This document shows positions 37,121 to 48,227 of a stretch of DNA of 52,479 nt, piece after piece; within the stretch, counting starts at the first letter, position 1; every line of letters begins with the position of its first letter. The position numbers and the translations under genes were made by a program. Source of the DNA: Actinomycetota bacterium (GTDB taxonomy: Bacteria; Actinomycetota; Acidimicrobiia; Spongiisociales; UBA5794); assembly GCA_030123765.1 (NCBI GenBank), contig JASJXX010000007.1:1-52479 (forward strand). The letters are read 5' to 3'. The notes under the pieces were generated by a model, which had not been told where the DNA came from, ran no database searches, and saw only the letters and a program-made list of their open reading frames with translations.

Positions 37121-37605
37121 TGGCCGGGGTATCGAGCGAACCGGGATTTCTTCTCACGACGATCGAGAAGGGTGCAAACTGGGCGCGTACTCGCTCCATG
37201 TGGCCGGCGACTTTTGGCCTCGCGTGCTGCGCCATTGAGATGATGGGCACCGGAGCTGCGCATAACGACCTTGCCCGCTTCGGCATGGAAGTGTTCCGCG
37301 CCTCACCACGCCAGGCAGATTTGATGATCGTTGCGGGGCGTGTCAGCCAGAAGATGGCACCTGTGCTGCGGCAGGTCTATGACCAGATGGCCGAACCGAA
37401 ATGGGTTCTGTCCATGGGTGCATGCGCTTCGACCGGTGGCATGTTCAACAACTACGCGCTTGTTCAGGGTGTCGACGCGGTCGTGCCCGTCGATATCTAT
37501 ATACCCGGATGCCCCCCGGGGCCTCAGTCCCTTATGCACGGAATACTGAGTTTGCACGAGAAGATCATGTCGGGCGAGATCCAGCGCTCCACAGGGTTGG
37601 TGTGA
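37120..37605 (+). CDS. nuoB: NADH-quinone oxidoreductase subunit B
   Basis: [40 protein letters not shown]. Confidence 0.96.
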   Translation: MAGVSSEPGFLLTTIEKGANWARTRSMWPATFGLACCAIEMMGTGAAHNDLARFGMEVFRASPRQADLMIVAGRVSQKMAPVLRQVYDQMAEPKWVLSMGACASTGGMFNNYALVQGVDAVVPVDIYIPGCPPGPQSLMHGILSLHEKIMSGEIQRSTGLV

Positions 37606-37606
37606 G

Positions 37607-38095
37607 TTGAACGACGTCATCGCTGCTCTCGTTGCACCGTTCGACGCTGCCGAGGTTGTGGAACGCTCGTACGCGTCGAGTGCAACGACCTATCACATGA
37701 TTGCGATCCCTGTGGAGGAGTGGGTTCTCTTCGCTCAGGCTGCGAAGGAGAACGGGTTCGACACCTTCATCGACCTCTTCGCCGCGGATCACTTCTCGGA
37801 AGCGCCACGCTTCGAGGTCACGCTCATCCTGCTCTCTATGACCGCGAAGGAACGCATCGTCGTTACTACGCGCGTGCCGTATGACGACCCGAGCGTTCCC
37901 ACACTCACCAACGTGTTCCAGGGAGCGAACTTCTATGAACGCGAGGCGTACGACATGTTCGGGATTGACTTCCCCGGACATCCCGATCTCACGAGGATCC
38001 TCCTCCCGGACGACTGGGTGGGCCATCCACTGAGGAAGGACTACGACATCGGTGCGGTCCCTGTGCAGTTCAAGGCAGGGAGCGCCGACCTATGA
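37607..38095 (+). CDS. nuoC: NADH-quinone oxidoreductase subunit C
   Basis: [38 protein letters not shown]. Confidence 0.95.
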   Translation: MNDVIAALVAPFDAAEVVERSYASSATTYHMIAIPVEEWVLFAQAAKENGFDTFIDLFAADHFSEAPRFEVTLILLSMTAKERIVVTTRVPYDDPSVPTLTNVFQGANFYEREAYDMFGIDFPGHPDLTRILLPDDWVGHPLRKDYDIGAVPVQFKAGSADL

Positions 38096-39471
38096 GCGAT
38101 GCAACGGAGAGGGCCGAGAGCGTTGAGGAGAAGCGTCGCGCACAGCACGAGATCTGGGTCTCAGGCACCGAAGAGCGGATGCCGTTCGCGGCGTCAACAA
38201 ACGAAGGCAGCCAGGAGATGCTCCCGCGAGACCAGGACCCTGCACTCGACATCCAACGTGGCATCGCTGTTGACGACGACTTCGTCACGCCCGAGCGTGT
38301 CGTTAGCGCGGAGCGCCAGATTATCAACATGGGCCCGCAGCACCCCTCCACGCACGGCGTGCTCCGACTTCAGATGGAGCTCGACGGCGAGACCGTCACC
38401 AGGGTGAAGCCGATCATCGGATACCTCCACACGGGTATGGAGAAGACAGCCGAGACCCTCAGCTACGCACAGGGCCCAACCAACGTCACCCGCATGGACT
38501 ATCTCTCTCCCTTCGCGAACGAGCTCACCTTTTCGCTGACCGTTGAACAGCTCCTTGGAATCGATGTGCCACCCCGAGCCGACGCGATCCGTGTCCTCAT
38601 GACAGAGCTCAACCGGGTCGCGAGCCATCTTCTCTCGTCGGCGACGATGGGGATGGACGTTGGCGCTATATCCATGATGATCTACGGATGGCGAGAGCGC
38701 GAGATCTGCCTCGACTTCTTTGAGAAGGTCACAGGCTTGAGGATGAACCACAACTATATCCGGCCGGGCGGAGTCGCAGCTGAGCTGCCCGACGGGTGGG
38801 AGGACGACGTGACGAACCTCATCAAGGTCGTCAACGCCGGAGTCGACGAGTACGAGGAGCTGCTCAACGGGAACCCGATCTTTCTTGACCGCACGCTGGG
38901 CGTCGGCGTTCTCACCCCTGAAGAGATTAAGCAATTCGGGATCACCGGTCCTGTAGCACGGGCCTCGGGCGTCGACTGGGACTTACGCAAGGCGCACCCG
39001 TACTGCGGCATCGAGCGGTACACGTTCGACGTGCCCCTCGGCAAGCATGGTGACGTGTTCGACCGGTACAAGGTACGCATCGATGAGATCCGCGAGTCGT
39101 TGCGCATCGCCGAGCAGGTCATCGTCACCATTCCGTCGGGCGACTACCGCACGACCGACCCGAAAGTGACTCCGCCACCCCGGGCGCGGATCGGCGAATC
39201 CATGGAAGCCCTGATCCATCATTTCAAACTGTTCACCGAAGGCGTCAACGTTCCCGCAGGCACGGCGTATCAGGCAGTTGAAGGCCCACGGGGGGAGCTC
39301 GGCTGCTACATCATCTCTAAGGGTGGAGCCCGCCCGTGGCGCATGCGTTGGCGAGCCCCCTCCTTCGCTGTCGTCCAGGCGCTCCCTGTGATGATGACGG
39401 ACTCGCTCATCGCCGATGTGATAGCGACTCTCGCGTCGACGGATCCTGTACTCGGGGACGTTGATCGATGA
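38092..39471 (+). CDS. nuoD: NADH-quinone oxidoreductase subunit D (extended N-terminus)
   Basis: [33 protein letters not shown]-terminal [11 protein letters not shown]. Confidence 0.96.
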   Translation: MSDATERAESVEEKRRAQHEIWVSGTEERMPFAASTNEGSQEMLPRDQDPALDIQRGIAVDDDFVTPERVVSAERQIINMGPQHPSTHGVLRLQMELDGETVTRVKPIIGYLHTGMEKTAETLSYAQGPTNVTRMDYLSPFANELTFSLTVEQLLGIDVPPRADAIRVLMTELNRVASHLLSSATMGMDVGAISMMIYGWREREICLDFFEKVTGLRMNHNYIRPGGVAAELPDGWEDDVTNLIKVVNAGVDEYEELLNGNPIFLDRTLGVGVLTPEEIKQFGITGPVARASGVDWDLRKAHPYCGIERYTFDVPLGKHGDVFDRYKVRIDEIRESLRIAEQVIVTIPSGDYRTTDPKVTPPPRARIGESMEALIHHFKLFTEGVNVPAGTAYQAVEGPRGELGCYIISKGGARPWRMRWRAPSFAVVQALPVMMTDSLIADVIATLASTDPVLGDVDR

Positions 39472-40097
39472 CGACCGTGATCGCACACTGGAGCCATGAC
39501 AATCGGAAGAGAGCCGAGTCGATCCTCGCCTCCTACCCCGAGAGACGGTCGGCCATCATGCCCCTCCTGTACGTAGCGAGCCTCGAGCATGACTATGTGA
39601 CTTCTGACGCGATGCGTGACGTGGCTGCGCTCATCGGCATCACCCCTGTGCAGGTCCAGTCAGTCGCCTCCTTCTACACGATGTTCAAACGTTCCCGTGT
39701 CGGCGACTACCTCGTGTCGGTGTGCACGTCAATCTCGTGTTATCTCGTGGGGGCAGATGATGTGCTTAGCGCAGTCGAGAACTTGGTTGAGGGCGGCAGA
39801 GATGATGCAGGGGAGGATGCGTCGATCTCCGTAGAGCACGTGGAGTGCCTCGGAGCGTGCGGCGGAGCTCCTGCCGTCCAGGTCAATTATGAGCTGATCG
39901 AGGGTGTGACTCCAGAGAAGGCCGAAGCCCTCATCGGGTGGCTCAGAGCCACGAGCCCCGAGGTGGTCCTCGCCGACGAGATGCAGCAACTCTTCGGGGG
40001 CCGACGGTCCTTCGACTGGGGACCGTCAGAGGCCGAGGGTGCGACGCGGCCGCTCCCTGCGTTCGGACCGTACGGGTCAGCGAGGGAGTGCCGATGA
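39468..40097 (+). CDS. nuoE: NADH-quinone oxidoreductase subunit E
   Basis: VCTSISCYLVGA...VECLGACGGAPAVQVN. Confidence 0.94.
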   Translation: MTTVIAHWSHDNRKRAESILASYPERRSAIMPLLYVASLEHDYVTSDAMRDVAALIGITPVQVQSVASFYTMFKRSRVGDYLVSVCTSISCYLVGADDVLSAVENLVEGGRDDAGEDASISVEHVECLGACGGAPAVQVNYELIEGVTPEKAEALIGWLRATSPEVVLADEMQQLFGGRRSFDWGPSEAEGATRPLPAFGPYGSARECR

Positions 40098-41386
40098 CCG
40101 ACAAGATCCTCACCGTGCGCATGGATGCCTATCCGAGCGATAGCCACAAGTTGCATCGCTATGTCGGAACTGGCGGTTACGAGGCTCTGCGCAAGGCGCT
40201 CACCGAGATGTCCCGGGACGAGATCGTCGAAGAGGTCAAAGTGTCCAACATGCGCGGACGAGGAGGAGCCGGATTTCCGACGGGAGTGAAGTGGGGCTTC
40301 CTTGCGCCGAGCGAACCGCGGTACCTCGTCATCAACTGCGATGAGTCCGAACCAGGCACCTTCAATGACCGGCAACTCACCGAGCGCGACCCCCACCAGC
40401 TTCTCGAGGGCATCGTCATCTCAAGTTATGCGCTCGGTGTGAACCATGCGTTCGTGTACATCCGTGGCGAGTATCCCAAGGCTGCTCGCAGGATGCAGAG
40501 CGCCGTCGAGGAGGCATACGAAGCCGGTTATCTCGGGGAGGACATCCTTGGCAGCGGGTTCTCTCTCGATGTGACGTTGCATCTCGGTGGAGGTGCCTAC
40601 ATCTGTGGCGAGGAGACCGCTCTGTTGAACAGCCTCGAGGGGCGCCGTGGCGAGCCACGCCTCAAGCCGCCGTTCCCCGCGATCGAGGGCTTGTACGGGA
40701 AGCCGACGATCGTCAACAATGTCGAGTCCATCTCCAACATCCCGTGGATCACCGTGAATGGAGGGGCGGCGTATGCGGCGATCGGCCCGGAGCGGTCCGC
40801 CGGGACCAAGATGCTCAGCATCTCGGGCCACGTCAAGGAGCCAGGCAACTATGAGATTGTGATGGGTATGACGTGGCGCGAGCTCATCTACGAGATCGGC
40901 GGGGGTATCCGGGACGACAGAGCGCTCAAGGCATGGATCCCTGGCGGCGCGTCGGCTCCATGGTTCGTGCCCGACGAACACCTTGACACGCTCGTCACGA
41001 TCGAAGACGTCGCAGCGAACGGTTCCATGATCGGAGCGGGCGCCGTCGTCGTCATGGACGAGACGACGAACGTGGTCGCTGCCGCACACCGGATCGTTCG
41101 CTTCTTCGCCCACGAGTCCTGTGGCCAGTGCACACCTTGTCGGGAGGGAACCTTCTGGCTCGAAGCGGTGCTCAAGCGAATCCTCAACGGTGGTGGCCGG
41201 CCCGAGGACATCGACCTGCTTCTCTCCATCTCGGACAACATCTCGCCGGGACTCGTCTGGCCACCGGCGATGACCACGATCTGCCCGCTGGGGCCATCTG
41301 CGGTGTCGCCGGTTACCTCGATCACTCGATGGTTCAGACCTGAGATCGAGGCGATGATCTCGATGAGGGAGGTCGCTGTTGTCTGA
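40094..41386 (+). CDS. nuoF: NADH-quinone oxidoreductase subunit F
   Basis: RGRGGAGFPTGVKWGF; CGEETALLNSLEGRRGEPRLKPPFPA; ESCGQCTPCREGTFW. Confidence 0.96.
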   Translation: MTDKILTVRMDAYPSDSHKLHRYVGTGGYEALRKALTEMSRDEIVEEVKVSNMRGRGGAGFPTGVKWGFLAPSEPRYLVINCDESEPGTFNDRQLTERDPHQLLEGIVISSYALGVNHAFVYIRGEYPKAARRMQSAVEEAYEAGYLGEDILGSGFSLDVTLHLGGGAYICGEETALLNSLEGRRGEPRLKPPFPAIEGLYGKPTIVNNVESISNIPWITVNGGAAYAAIGPERSAGTKMLSISGHVKEPGNYEIVMGMTWRELIYEIGGGIRDDRALKAWIPGGASAPWFVPDEHLDTLVTIEDVAANGSMIGAGAVVVMDETTNVVAAAHRIVRFFAHESCGQCTPCREGTFWLEAVLKRILNGGGRPEDIDLLLSISDNISPGLVWPPAMTTICPLGPSAVSPVTSITRWFRPEIEAMISMREVAVV

Positions 41387-43802
41387 ACTCCCCGGGACCG
41401 TTTCGATTACGATCAACGGAGTCACCCATGCGGTGCCTGAAGGTGAACGGCTCATCACGGCCGCGGAGCGCGTCGGAGAGTACATCCCCCGGTTCTGTCA
41501 CCACGAAAAGCTCAAGCCCGTCGGAAAGTGCCGTATGTGCCTCGTCGAGGTTGAGGGGCCGCGCGGGAGGGCGCTCGTGACGGCGTGCACCGTCCCGGTT
41601 GAGAGCGACCTCGTCGTGGACACGCAGTCCGAGGTTGTCAAGCGAGCTCAGGAGGGTGTGCTCGAATTTCTCCTCATCAATCACCCGCTCGACTGTCCCG
41701 TATGCGACAAAGGGGGTGAGTGCCCCCTTCAGGATCAGGCGATGGCCTTCGGCCGCGGAGAGAGCCGGTTCGTCGAGGAGAAACGAACTTTCCTCAAACC
41801 GATCCCTCTCTCTGACCTCGTGCTCCTGGACCGTGAACGGTGCGTTCTGTGCGACCGATGTGTTCGCGTTGCTGACGACATCGCCGGTGACCCGCTCATC
41901 GAGTTCAACGGGCGCGGCGGCCACGTCCAGATCCTCACCTTCCCGAACGAGCCGTTCTCCTCCTACTTCTCAGGCAACACCGTCCAGGTCTGCCCTGTGG
42001 GGGCCCTCACCTCGGTCGACTATCGGTTCGTAGCCCGCCCGTGGGACCTCGAATCTGTCCGGTCGGTTGCGCTCAGCGACACGGTCCACTCCCCGGTCGA
42101 AGTGCACACCTCCCGTGGCAGGATCGTCAGGGTGTACGGAGCTGACAGCGATGCCGTCAGCGATGGTTGGCTCTCGGATAAGGACCGATTCGGGTTCTCC
42201 ACCTTCCGCTCCGATGAACGGATCACCGTGCCGCTCATTCGAAGTGACGACGGTTTCAGGGAGGCTTCCTGGACCGAGGCTGTCGACCTCGTCGCGTCCA
42301 AGCTCGGGAGTTTCATAGGCGTCGAGGTCGGGGCCATCGGCGGCGCGAACAACACGAACGAGGAGGCCTACGTCCTCGGCAAGTTCATGCGCACCGTCGT
42401 CGGCTCCCCGCACGTTGACGCCCAGCTCGGTGACGGCTTCGACCCGCAGCTCGCCGCGGCCATCACGAACCGAGGAACCATCAACGACCTCGATGCTGCG
42501 GCCACGATCCTTGTCTGGGGGCCGGACCTCAAAGAGACACTCCCGGTTCTCTACCTGCGGGTCAGGAAGGCTGTGCGCAACGGTGCTTCGCTCGTCGTCG
42601 TGAGCCCCTACGCGACAGGCCTTGATGCGATAGCGACCCATAAGATTCGCTACCGAGCGGGCTCGGGCTCCGAGATCTTGCGCAAGCTCGTCCAGGGTCA
42701 CGGCGAGTACGAAGGGGCTCGAGAGGTGCTCGACCTCGGTCCTGTCATCGCTCTCGTTGGCCGCACGTCGCTCACCGAGGATGCGCGGCTCGTCGAAGCC
42801 GTAGCAGCGTTTGCCCGCTCTCTCCCCGAGGCGCGGATACTTCCGATACTCGAACGTGGGAACGTGTTCGGCGCTCTCGACATGGGCCTCGCGCCGACTC
42901 TGCTCCCGGGAAGGGTGAGCACCGGCGATGTATCACGGGCCGCTGACCTGGAGAACGAATGGGGCTCCCTCCCCGAGGTCGCGGGCAAGGACACGATCGC
43001 GATGCTCAATGCCCTCGTGGACGGCGACCTTCGAGCTCTCGTGCTGACAGGTGCAGACCCGGTGCGGGACTGTCCGGATCCTGGTCTGGCGAGCAGGGCG
43101 CTCGACGAGGCCGAGTTCATCGTCGCGTTCGACGCATTCGTCACAGATTCGTCTGTGAAGGCGGACGTCATCCTTCCCGCGGCGGTCTGGGGAGAGGTCG
43201 ACGGCACCGTCACAAATCTTGAAGGCCGGGTCCAGCGGCTCTCCAAGGCGCTCCCACCACGCGGGCAGGCCCTCTCAGTTGCGTCGGCTCTTGACAACAT
43301 CGCCCGGGTGATGGGCACCGACGTCAATGCTGCCGACTGGAGGGTCATCAACAAGGAGATCGCCCAGGTCGCTCCGGCATATGAGGGAGTGACCGCAGAC
43401 TATCTCACCTTCGAGGCTGGCGATGAAGGCGCGATACTCCCCCTCCCCGACGCAGCGCAACCCCTCGGATACATCCCTGTCGATGTCAGCGTCCCTGTGG
43501 TGACCGACAGGTACACGCTCCACTACGCGCCGTCGCTGTACGACGACGGTGTCATCGTGCGCCACTGCGACATCCTCAGAGCACTCCCCTCCCCGGCCAC
43601 GGCACGCCTGCATCCCAGGGACGCGTCCTCTCTCGGTGTGAGTGATGGATCCTCGGTTCGCATCGAACACCTCGAATTCGCGGTGACGGTTGACACAGAG
43701 GTCGCTCCTGGCTCTGTCGTCCTGCCTTTCAACCACGTAGCCACGAAAGGTCTCGCGGCGACGGCGTCGGTGCGGATCGAAGCCGTGAGGGGGGGAGCAT
43801 GA
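41379..43802 (+). CDS. nuoG: NADH-quinone oxidoreductase subunit G
   Basis: PRFCHHEKLKPVGKCRMCLVEVEG; LDCPVCDKGGECPLQDQ; CVLCDRCVR. Confidence 0.95.
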   Translation: MSELPGTVSITINGVTHAVPEGERLITAAERVGEYIPRFCHHEKLKPVGKCRMCLVEVEGPRGRALVTACTVPVESDLVVDTQSEVVKRAQEGVLEFLLINHPLDCPVCDKGGECPLQDQAMAFGRGESRFVEEKRTFLKPIPLSDLVLLDRERCVLCDRCVRVADDIAGDPLIEFNGRGGHVQILTFPNEPFSSYFSGNTVQVCPVGALTSVDYRFVARPWDLESVRSVALSDTVHSPVEVHTSRGRIVRVYGADSDAVSDGWLSDKDRFGFSTFRSDERITVPLIRSDDGFREASWTEAVDLVASKLGSFIGVEVGAIGGANNTNEEAYVLGKFMRTVVGSPHVDAQLGDGFDPQLAAAITNRGTINDLDAAATILVWGPDLKETLPVLYLRVRKAVRNGASLVVVSPYATGLDAIATHKIRYRAGSGSEILRKLVQGHGEYEGAREVLDLGPVIALVGRTSLTEDARLVEAVAAFARSLPEARILPILERGNVFGALDMGLAPTLLPGRVSTGDVSRAADLENEWGSLPEVAGKDTIAMLNALVDGDLRALVLTGADPVRDCPDPGLASRALDEAEFIVAFDAFVTDSSVKADVILPAAVWGEVDGTVTNLEGRVQRLSKALPPRGQALSVASALDNIARVMGTDVNAADWRVINKEIAQVAPAYEGVTADYLTFEAGDEGAILPLPDAAQPLGYIPVDVSVPVVTDRYTLHYAPSLYDDGVIVRHCDILRALPSPATARLHPRDASSLGVSDGSSVRIEHLEFAVTVDTEVAPGSVVLPFNHVATKGLAATASVRIEAVRGGA

Positions 43803-44839
43803 GTTTCCTCATCGAAGCCGGGATCAAGGTCACGTTCGCGTTCGTGTTCCTCCTCCTCACCGTGCTCGCACTTGTGTGGGTGGAGCGGAAGTTCGTGTCT
43901 GACCTCCAGAACCGAATCGGGCCGGACCGTGCGGGTCCGTGGGGAATCCTCCAGACGCTCGCGGACGGCTTGAAGGCTTTCTTCAAGGAGTCCATCACCC
44001 CCTCGCGTGCCGAGGTAGGCCTGTACATAGCTGCCCCCATCGTGTCGATGGTCCTTGCTTTCCTGATGTTCCTCGTGATTCCGATAGGGGCACCCATCGA
44101 GATCAACGGCAACGTCTACACCCTGCAAGTGATGGACCTCAACGTCGGTGTGCTCTACATCCTGGCCATCTCATCTGTCGCGGTGTACGCCATAACGCTC
44201 GCCGGTTGGTCCTCCGGATCGAAATACCCGATGCTTGGCTCCGTGAGGGCATCGGCCCAGATGATCTCCTATGAAGCGGTCATGGGCCTCGCCCTCGTGC
44301 CGGTTGTCATGTTCACCGGCACGATGTCACTCAGCGCGATCGTCGAAGCCCAGCAGGGAACATTCGGCGGATTCATCCCTGCGTGGAACGTCGTCCTGCT
44401 GCCTTCGTTCGTGATCTTCCTCATCGCCGGGTTCGCCGAGACGAACCGAGCTCCGTTCGACCTCGTCGAAGCTGAGCAGGAGCTCGTTGGCGGGTTCCAC
44501 ACCGAGTACTCGGGGATGCGCTTCGCCCTCTTCTTCCTTGCCGAGTACATCAACGTCTTCAACATTGCCGCGCTCACGACAACTCTCTTCCTGGGAGGAT
44601 GGGCGGGCCCTGTCTTCGGGCCGACGGTGTTGCAGTGGATACTCCCGACATTCTGGTTCCTCCTCAAGACGTGGTTGATCGTGCTCTTCTTCGTGTGGGT
44701 CAGAGCGAGTCTGCCCCGCATGCGATACGACCAGTTGATGAACTTCGGATGGAAGAAGCTGATCCCCCTGTCTCTCGTGTGGATCATCTTCACCGCGATC
44801 GCCCTCGGATTCCGCAAGTTCGGAGCACCATGGGTATGA
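43799..44839 (+). CDS. nuoH: NADH-quinone oxidoreductase subunit H
   Basis: [58 protein letters not shown]. Confidence 0.96.
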   Translation: MSFLIEAGIKVTFAFVFLLLTVLALVWVERKFVSDLQNRIGPDRAGPWGILQTLADGLKAFFKESITPSRAEVGLYIAAPIVSMVLAFLMFLVIPIGAPIEINGNVYTLQVMDLNVGVLYILAISSVAVYAITLAGWSSGSKYPMLGSVRASAQMISYEAVMGLALVPVVMFTGTMSLSAIVEAQQGTFGGFIPAWNVVLLPSFVIFLIAGFAETNRAPFDLVEAEQELVGGFHTEYSGMRFALFFLAEYINVFNIAALTTTLFLGGWAGPVFGPTVLQWILPTFWFLLKTWLIVLFFVWVRASLPRMRYDQLMNFGWKKLIPLSLVWIIFTAIALGFRKFGAPWV

Positions 44840-44864
44840 ATGCCATGAACGTGAGGACTGCGCG

Positions 44865-45518
44865 ATGAGTTGGTTCGCTGATCTCTTGGGCCCGTTCCGG
44901 GGTTTCGCGGTGACGCTGCGACAGATCACCCGGCCTCGGGTCACCATCAAATATCCTGAGGAGAAACGCGTCAAGCCAGAGCGGTTCCATGGACGCCATG
45001 TGCTCAACCGCAACCTCGACGGCACAGAGAAGTGCATCGGCTGTGAACTCTGTGCGGGTGTCTGCCCGGCGGACTGCATCTACGTGCGCGGTGCCGACAA
45101 CCCGAAGGACGAACCGGTGAGCGAGGGTGAGCGTTACGGGTTTGTGTTCGAGATCAACATGCTCAGATGTATCTTCTGTGCGCTCTGTGTTGAAGCATGC
45201 CCTACCGAGGCGATCACGATGACCCACCTGTTCGAGATGTCCGTCACCGACCGTGACGACGCGATCTATACCAAGGACGACCTGCTCGTCGAGCGGGACG
45301 GCACGCCGAACCATACGCAGCCCGACTCGATTCTCATCGATCTGAACGAGCTCAAACTTGGTGACGGATGGATGCGGGCGACCTCGCCTTCCGGGCGAGC
45401 TGCTTATGAGGGTGTTGTCCAGTGGAAGCCGTCCGCGCGAACCGGCTCGCTTCCGGCCGAGCGGGGCCAGTCGGGAGCTGGAGAGTCGTCCGAAGAGGAC
45501 GACGGGGAGGTTGACTGA
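44865..45518 (+). CDS. nuoI: NADH-quinone oxidoreductase subunit I
   Basis: [34 protein letters not shown]. Confidence 0.95.
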   Translation: MSWFADLLGPFRGFAVTLRQITRPRVTIKYPEEKRVKPERFHGRHVLNRNLDGTEKCIGCELCAGVCPADCIYVRGADNPKDEPVSEGERYGFVFEINMLRCIFCALCVEACPTEAITMTHLFEMSVTDRDDAIYTKDDLLVERDGTPNHTQPDSILIDLNELKLGDGWMRATSPSGRAAYEGVVQWKPSARTGSLPAERGQSGAGESSEEDDGEVD

Positions 45519-46048
45519 TGGCTGAGATGATCGTATTCATCATCTTCGCTGCCGTAGCACTCATTGGTGCTATCTCGATGGTCGCTGCTTCGAACCCCGT
45601 CTACTCGGTGATCGGCCTCCTCGCGACGATGTTCGCGATCGCCGTGCTGTATCTCATGCTTGACGCACACTTCGTGGCAGCCATCCAGGTAATCATCTAT
45701 GCAGGCGCCGTGATGACGCTCTTCCTCTTCGTCATCATGCTGATCGGTGTCGATACCTCCGATGTTTACGGCGCCCAGACGCTCAGGCAGCGCGTGATGA
45801 CGGGTATCGTCGCTCTCACCTTCTTCGCATCGATCGCGCTCGCAGGCCGCACCGTATGGATCACAGGGAGCGACGCCTTCGGCAAGCCGAACCTCAATGG
45901 AACGGCTGAAGCCGTCGCCGGCGAGCTCTTCGGGACGTGGACGATCGTGTTCCTCTCCACCGTCATGCTGCTGACCATTGCAGCAGTCGGGACGATCGCG
46001 CTCGCCTACTTCCCGCAGGATGGGACACAGGACGAGGTGCCGCGATGA
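45518..46048 (+). CDS. nuoJ: NADH-quinone oxidoreductase subunit J
   Basis: [52 protein letters not shown]. Confidence 0.94.
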   Translation: MAEMIVFIIFAAVALIGAISMVAASNPVYSVIGLLATMFAIAVLYLMLDAHFVAAIQVIIYAGAVMTLFLFVIMLIGVDTSDVYGAQTLRQRVMTGIVALTFFASIALAGRTVWITGSDAFGKPNLNGTAEAVAGELFGTWTIVFLSTVMLLTIAAVGTIALAYFPQDGTQDEVPR

Positions 46049-46350
46049 CTCTCACGATCACGTGGTTCCTCTTCCTCGCCGCCGGGTTGTTCTCGATAGG
46101 TCTCGCTGGCGTCCTCATTCGTCGGAACGCCCTCGTGATGTTCATGTCGATCGAGTTGATGCTCAACGCGGCGAACCTCACTTTCGTCGCGGTGAGCAAG
46201 GAGCTCGGCCTCATCGAGGGCCAGGTCACTGCTCTCTTCGTGATGGTCGTTGCCGCCACAGAGGTGACCATCGGTCTTGCGATCATCGTCGCGGTGTTCC
46301 GCACGAGGTCGAGCGCGAACGTGGATGAGCTTGCCGAGTTGAAGGGCTAG
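46045..46350 (+). CDS. nuoK: NADH-quinone oxidoreductase subunit K
   Basis: [35 protein letters not shown]. Confidence 0.95.
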   Translation: MTLTITWFLFLAAGLFSIGLAGVLIRRNALVMFMSIELMLNAANLTFVAVSKELGLIEGQVTALFVMVVAATEVTIGLAIIVAVFRTRSSANVDELAELKG

Positions 46351-46352
46351 GC

Positions 46353-48227
46353 ATGGTTGATTTTCTCTGGCTCGTCATTGCATTCCCGCTCGCAGGAGCG
46401 GTCGTCAACCTGATCTTCGGCAGACGCATAGGGCAGCCAGCCTCAGGCTGGCTCGCGTTCGGGCTTGTGGCCGTCTCCTGGGCGATCGCCGTCCCGCCGA
46501 CAATCGGATTCATCACCGGTGGGGCGCAGACCGAGACCATCTTCCTTTTCGCTTGGATCCCGCTCGTGGGAGCGGACGCTGCCCTCCTGTGGGATCCGCT
46601 CTCCGCGCTCATGACGATGATCGTCACCGGTGTCGGCGCGCTGATCCACCTGTACTCGATCGGGTACATGAATCGCGATGAGCGATATCCGAGATACTTC
46701 GCCTTTCTGAACCTCTTCATCGCCTCGATGATGATCCTCGTGCTCGCAGCGAACTACGCAATGATGTTCATCGGCTGGGAACTTGTCGGCCTGTCTTCGT
46801 ATCTGCTGATATCATTCTGGTTCACGAAACCTGCGGCTGCGGCGGCAGGCAAGAAGGCGTTCATCGTCAACCGTATCGGTGACTGGGGATACCTCGTTGC
46901 CCTCATGGTCATCTTTGCGACCTTCGGCACGTTCGACTTCAACACGATCTTCAGCACCGCTCCGGGCGTACTCACCGCCGGAACCGCAACGGCGATCACT
47001 CTGCTGCTCTTCGTGGGCGCGGCGGGCAAGTCAGCCCAGCTCCCCCTGTACATCTGGCTACCTGACGCGATGGAGGGCCCGACTCCTGTGTCGGCACTCA
47101 TCCACGCCGCAACCATGGTCACCGCAGGTGTGTTCATGATCGCCCGGTCTGCGGTGCTCTTCGAACTTGCGCCGGTGTCGGGTGTCGTCGTCGCCGTGGT
47201 CGGTGCGATGACCGCGTTAGTCGCTGCACTGATCGCCCTCTCTCAGACGGACATCAAGAAGGTGCTCGCATACTCGACGATCAGCCAGCTCGGATACATG
47301 GTGCTCGGCATCGGCGTCGGTGCGTACGCCGCCGGCGTCTTCCACCTCACGACGCACGCGTTCTTCAAAGCGCTGCTCTTCCTCGGCGCAGGGTCCGTGA
47401 TCCACGCGATGGCAGGGGAGCAGGACATGCGAAAGATGGGGGGCCTTCGCAAGAAGATGCCGATCACGTTCCTGACGATGGGTGTGGCGTGGCTCGCTAT
47501 CTCAGGTGTGTTCCCATTCTCGGGATTCTGGTCGAAGGACGAGATCCTGGCAGAGACGTTCGCGCGAGGTGGGGGCTACTACGTGTTGTGGGCCGTCGGC
47601 CTCTTCGTCGCGCTCCTCACCGCGTTCTACATGACCCGTCTCTTCGTCATGACGTTCCTCGGCGCGCCGAGATGGGATGACGGTGTCCACCCGCACGAGT
47701 CGCCGCGAACGATGACGATTCCTCTCATCGTGCTCGGATTCTTCACCGTGTCTGCCGGCATTGTGAACACACCGGTACGACTGGCGTTCAAGCACTTCCT
47801 GGAGCCGTCCTTCGAAGGTGTCGTGCACGCGAAGAGCCTCGATCTCGGGTTGCTCGCCATCCTCGGGACCATCGCTCTCATCGTTGCCGTCATCGGCATC
47901 GTGTGGTCGTGGCGCAAGTACAGCGGCGCGGAGCTCCCCGCGGAGGACGGACGATGGTGGGAGAGGTCGCGCGCAGCGTTCGGGGTCGACGAATTCTTCG
48001 GACGCAGTCTCGTGGCACCCGGTGCGAGAGCTTCTCGGTGGGTCGCCGACACCATGGATCTGAAGGTCATTGACGGTGCCGCTCACGGGATCGGAGGCGG
48101 CGTCAGGCGAGTCAGTGAAGGTCTGGCGAAGCTTCAGACCGGGCAGGTACGCAGCTACGCGGGTGGCGTGGCCGTGGCAGGCACAATCCTGATCTTCGTG
48201 TTCTTGTACGTAGGAGGAGCGTTCTGA
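46353..48227 (+). CDS. nuoL: NADH-quinone oxidoreductase subunit L
   Basis: GWELVGLSSYLLISFWF; LPLYIWLPDAMEGPTPVSALIHAATMVTAGVFMIAR. Confidence 0.96.
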   Translation: MVDFLWLVIAFPLAGAVVNLIFGRRIGQPASGWLAFGLVAVSWAIAVPPTIGFITGGAQTETIFLFAWIPLVGADAALLWDPLSALMTMIVTGVGALIHLYSIGYMNRDERYPRYFAFLNLFIASMMILVLAANYAMMFIGWELVGLSSYLLISFWFTKPAAAAAGKKAFIVNRIGDWGYLVALMVIFATFGTFDFNTIFSTAPGVLTAGTATAITLLLFVGAAGKSAQLPLYIWLPDAMEGPTPVSALIHAATMVTAGVFMIARSAVLFELAPVSGVVVAVVGAMTALVAALIALSQTDIKKVLAYSTISQLGYMVLGIGVGAYAAGVFHLTTHAFFKALLFLGAGSVIHAMAGEQDMRKMGGLRKKMPITFLTMGVAWLAISGVFPFSGFWSKDEILAETFARGGGYYVLWAVGLFVALLTAFYMTRLFVMTFLGAPRWDDGVHPHESPRTMTIPLIVLGFFTVSAGIVNTPVRLAFKHFLEPSFEGVVHAKSLDLGLLAILGTIALIVAVIGIVWSWRKYSGAELPAEDGRWWERSRAAFGVDEFFGRSLVAPGARASRWVADTMDLKVIDGAAHGIGGGVRRVSEGLAKLQTGQVRSYAGGVAVAGTILIFVFLYVGGAF

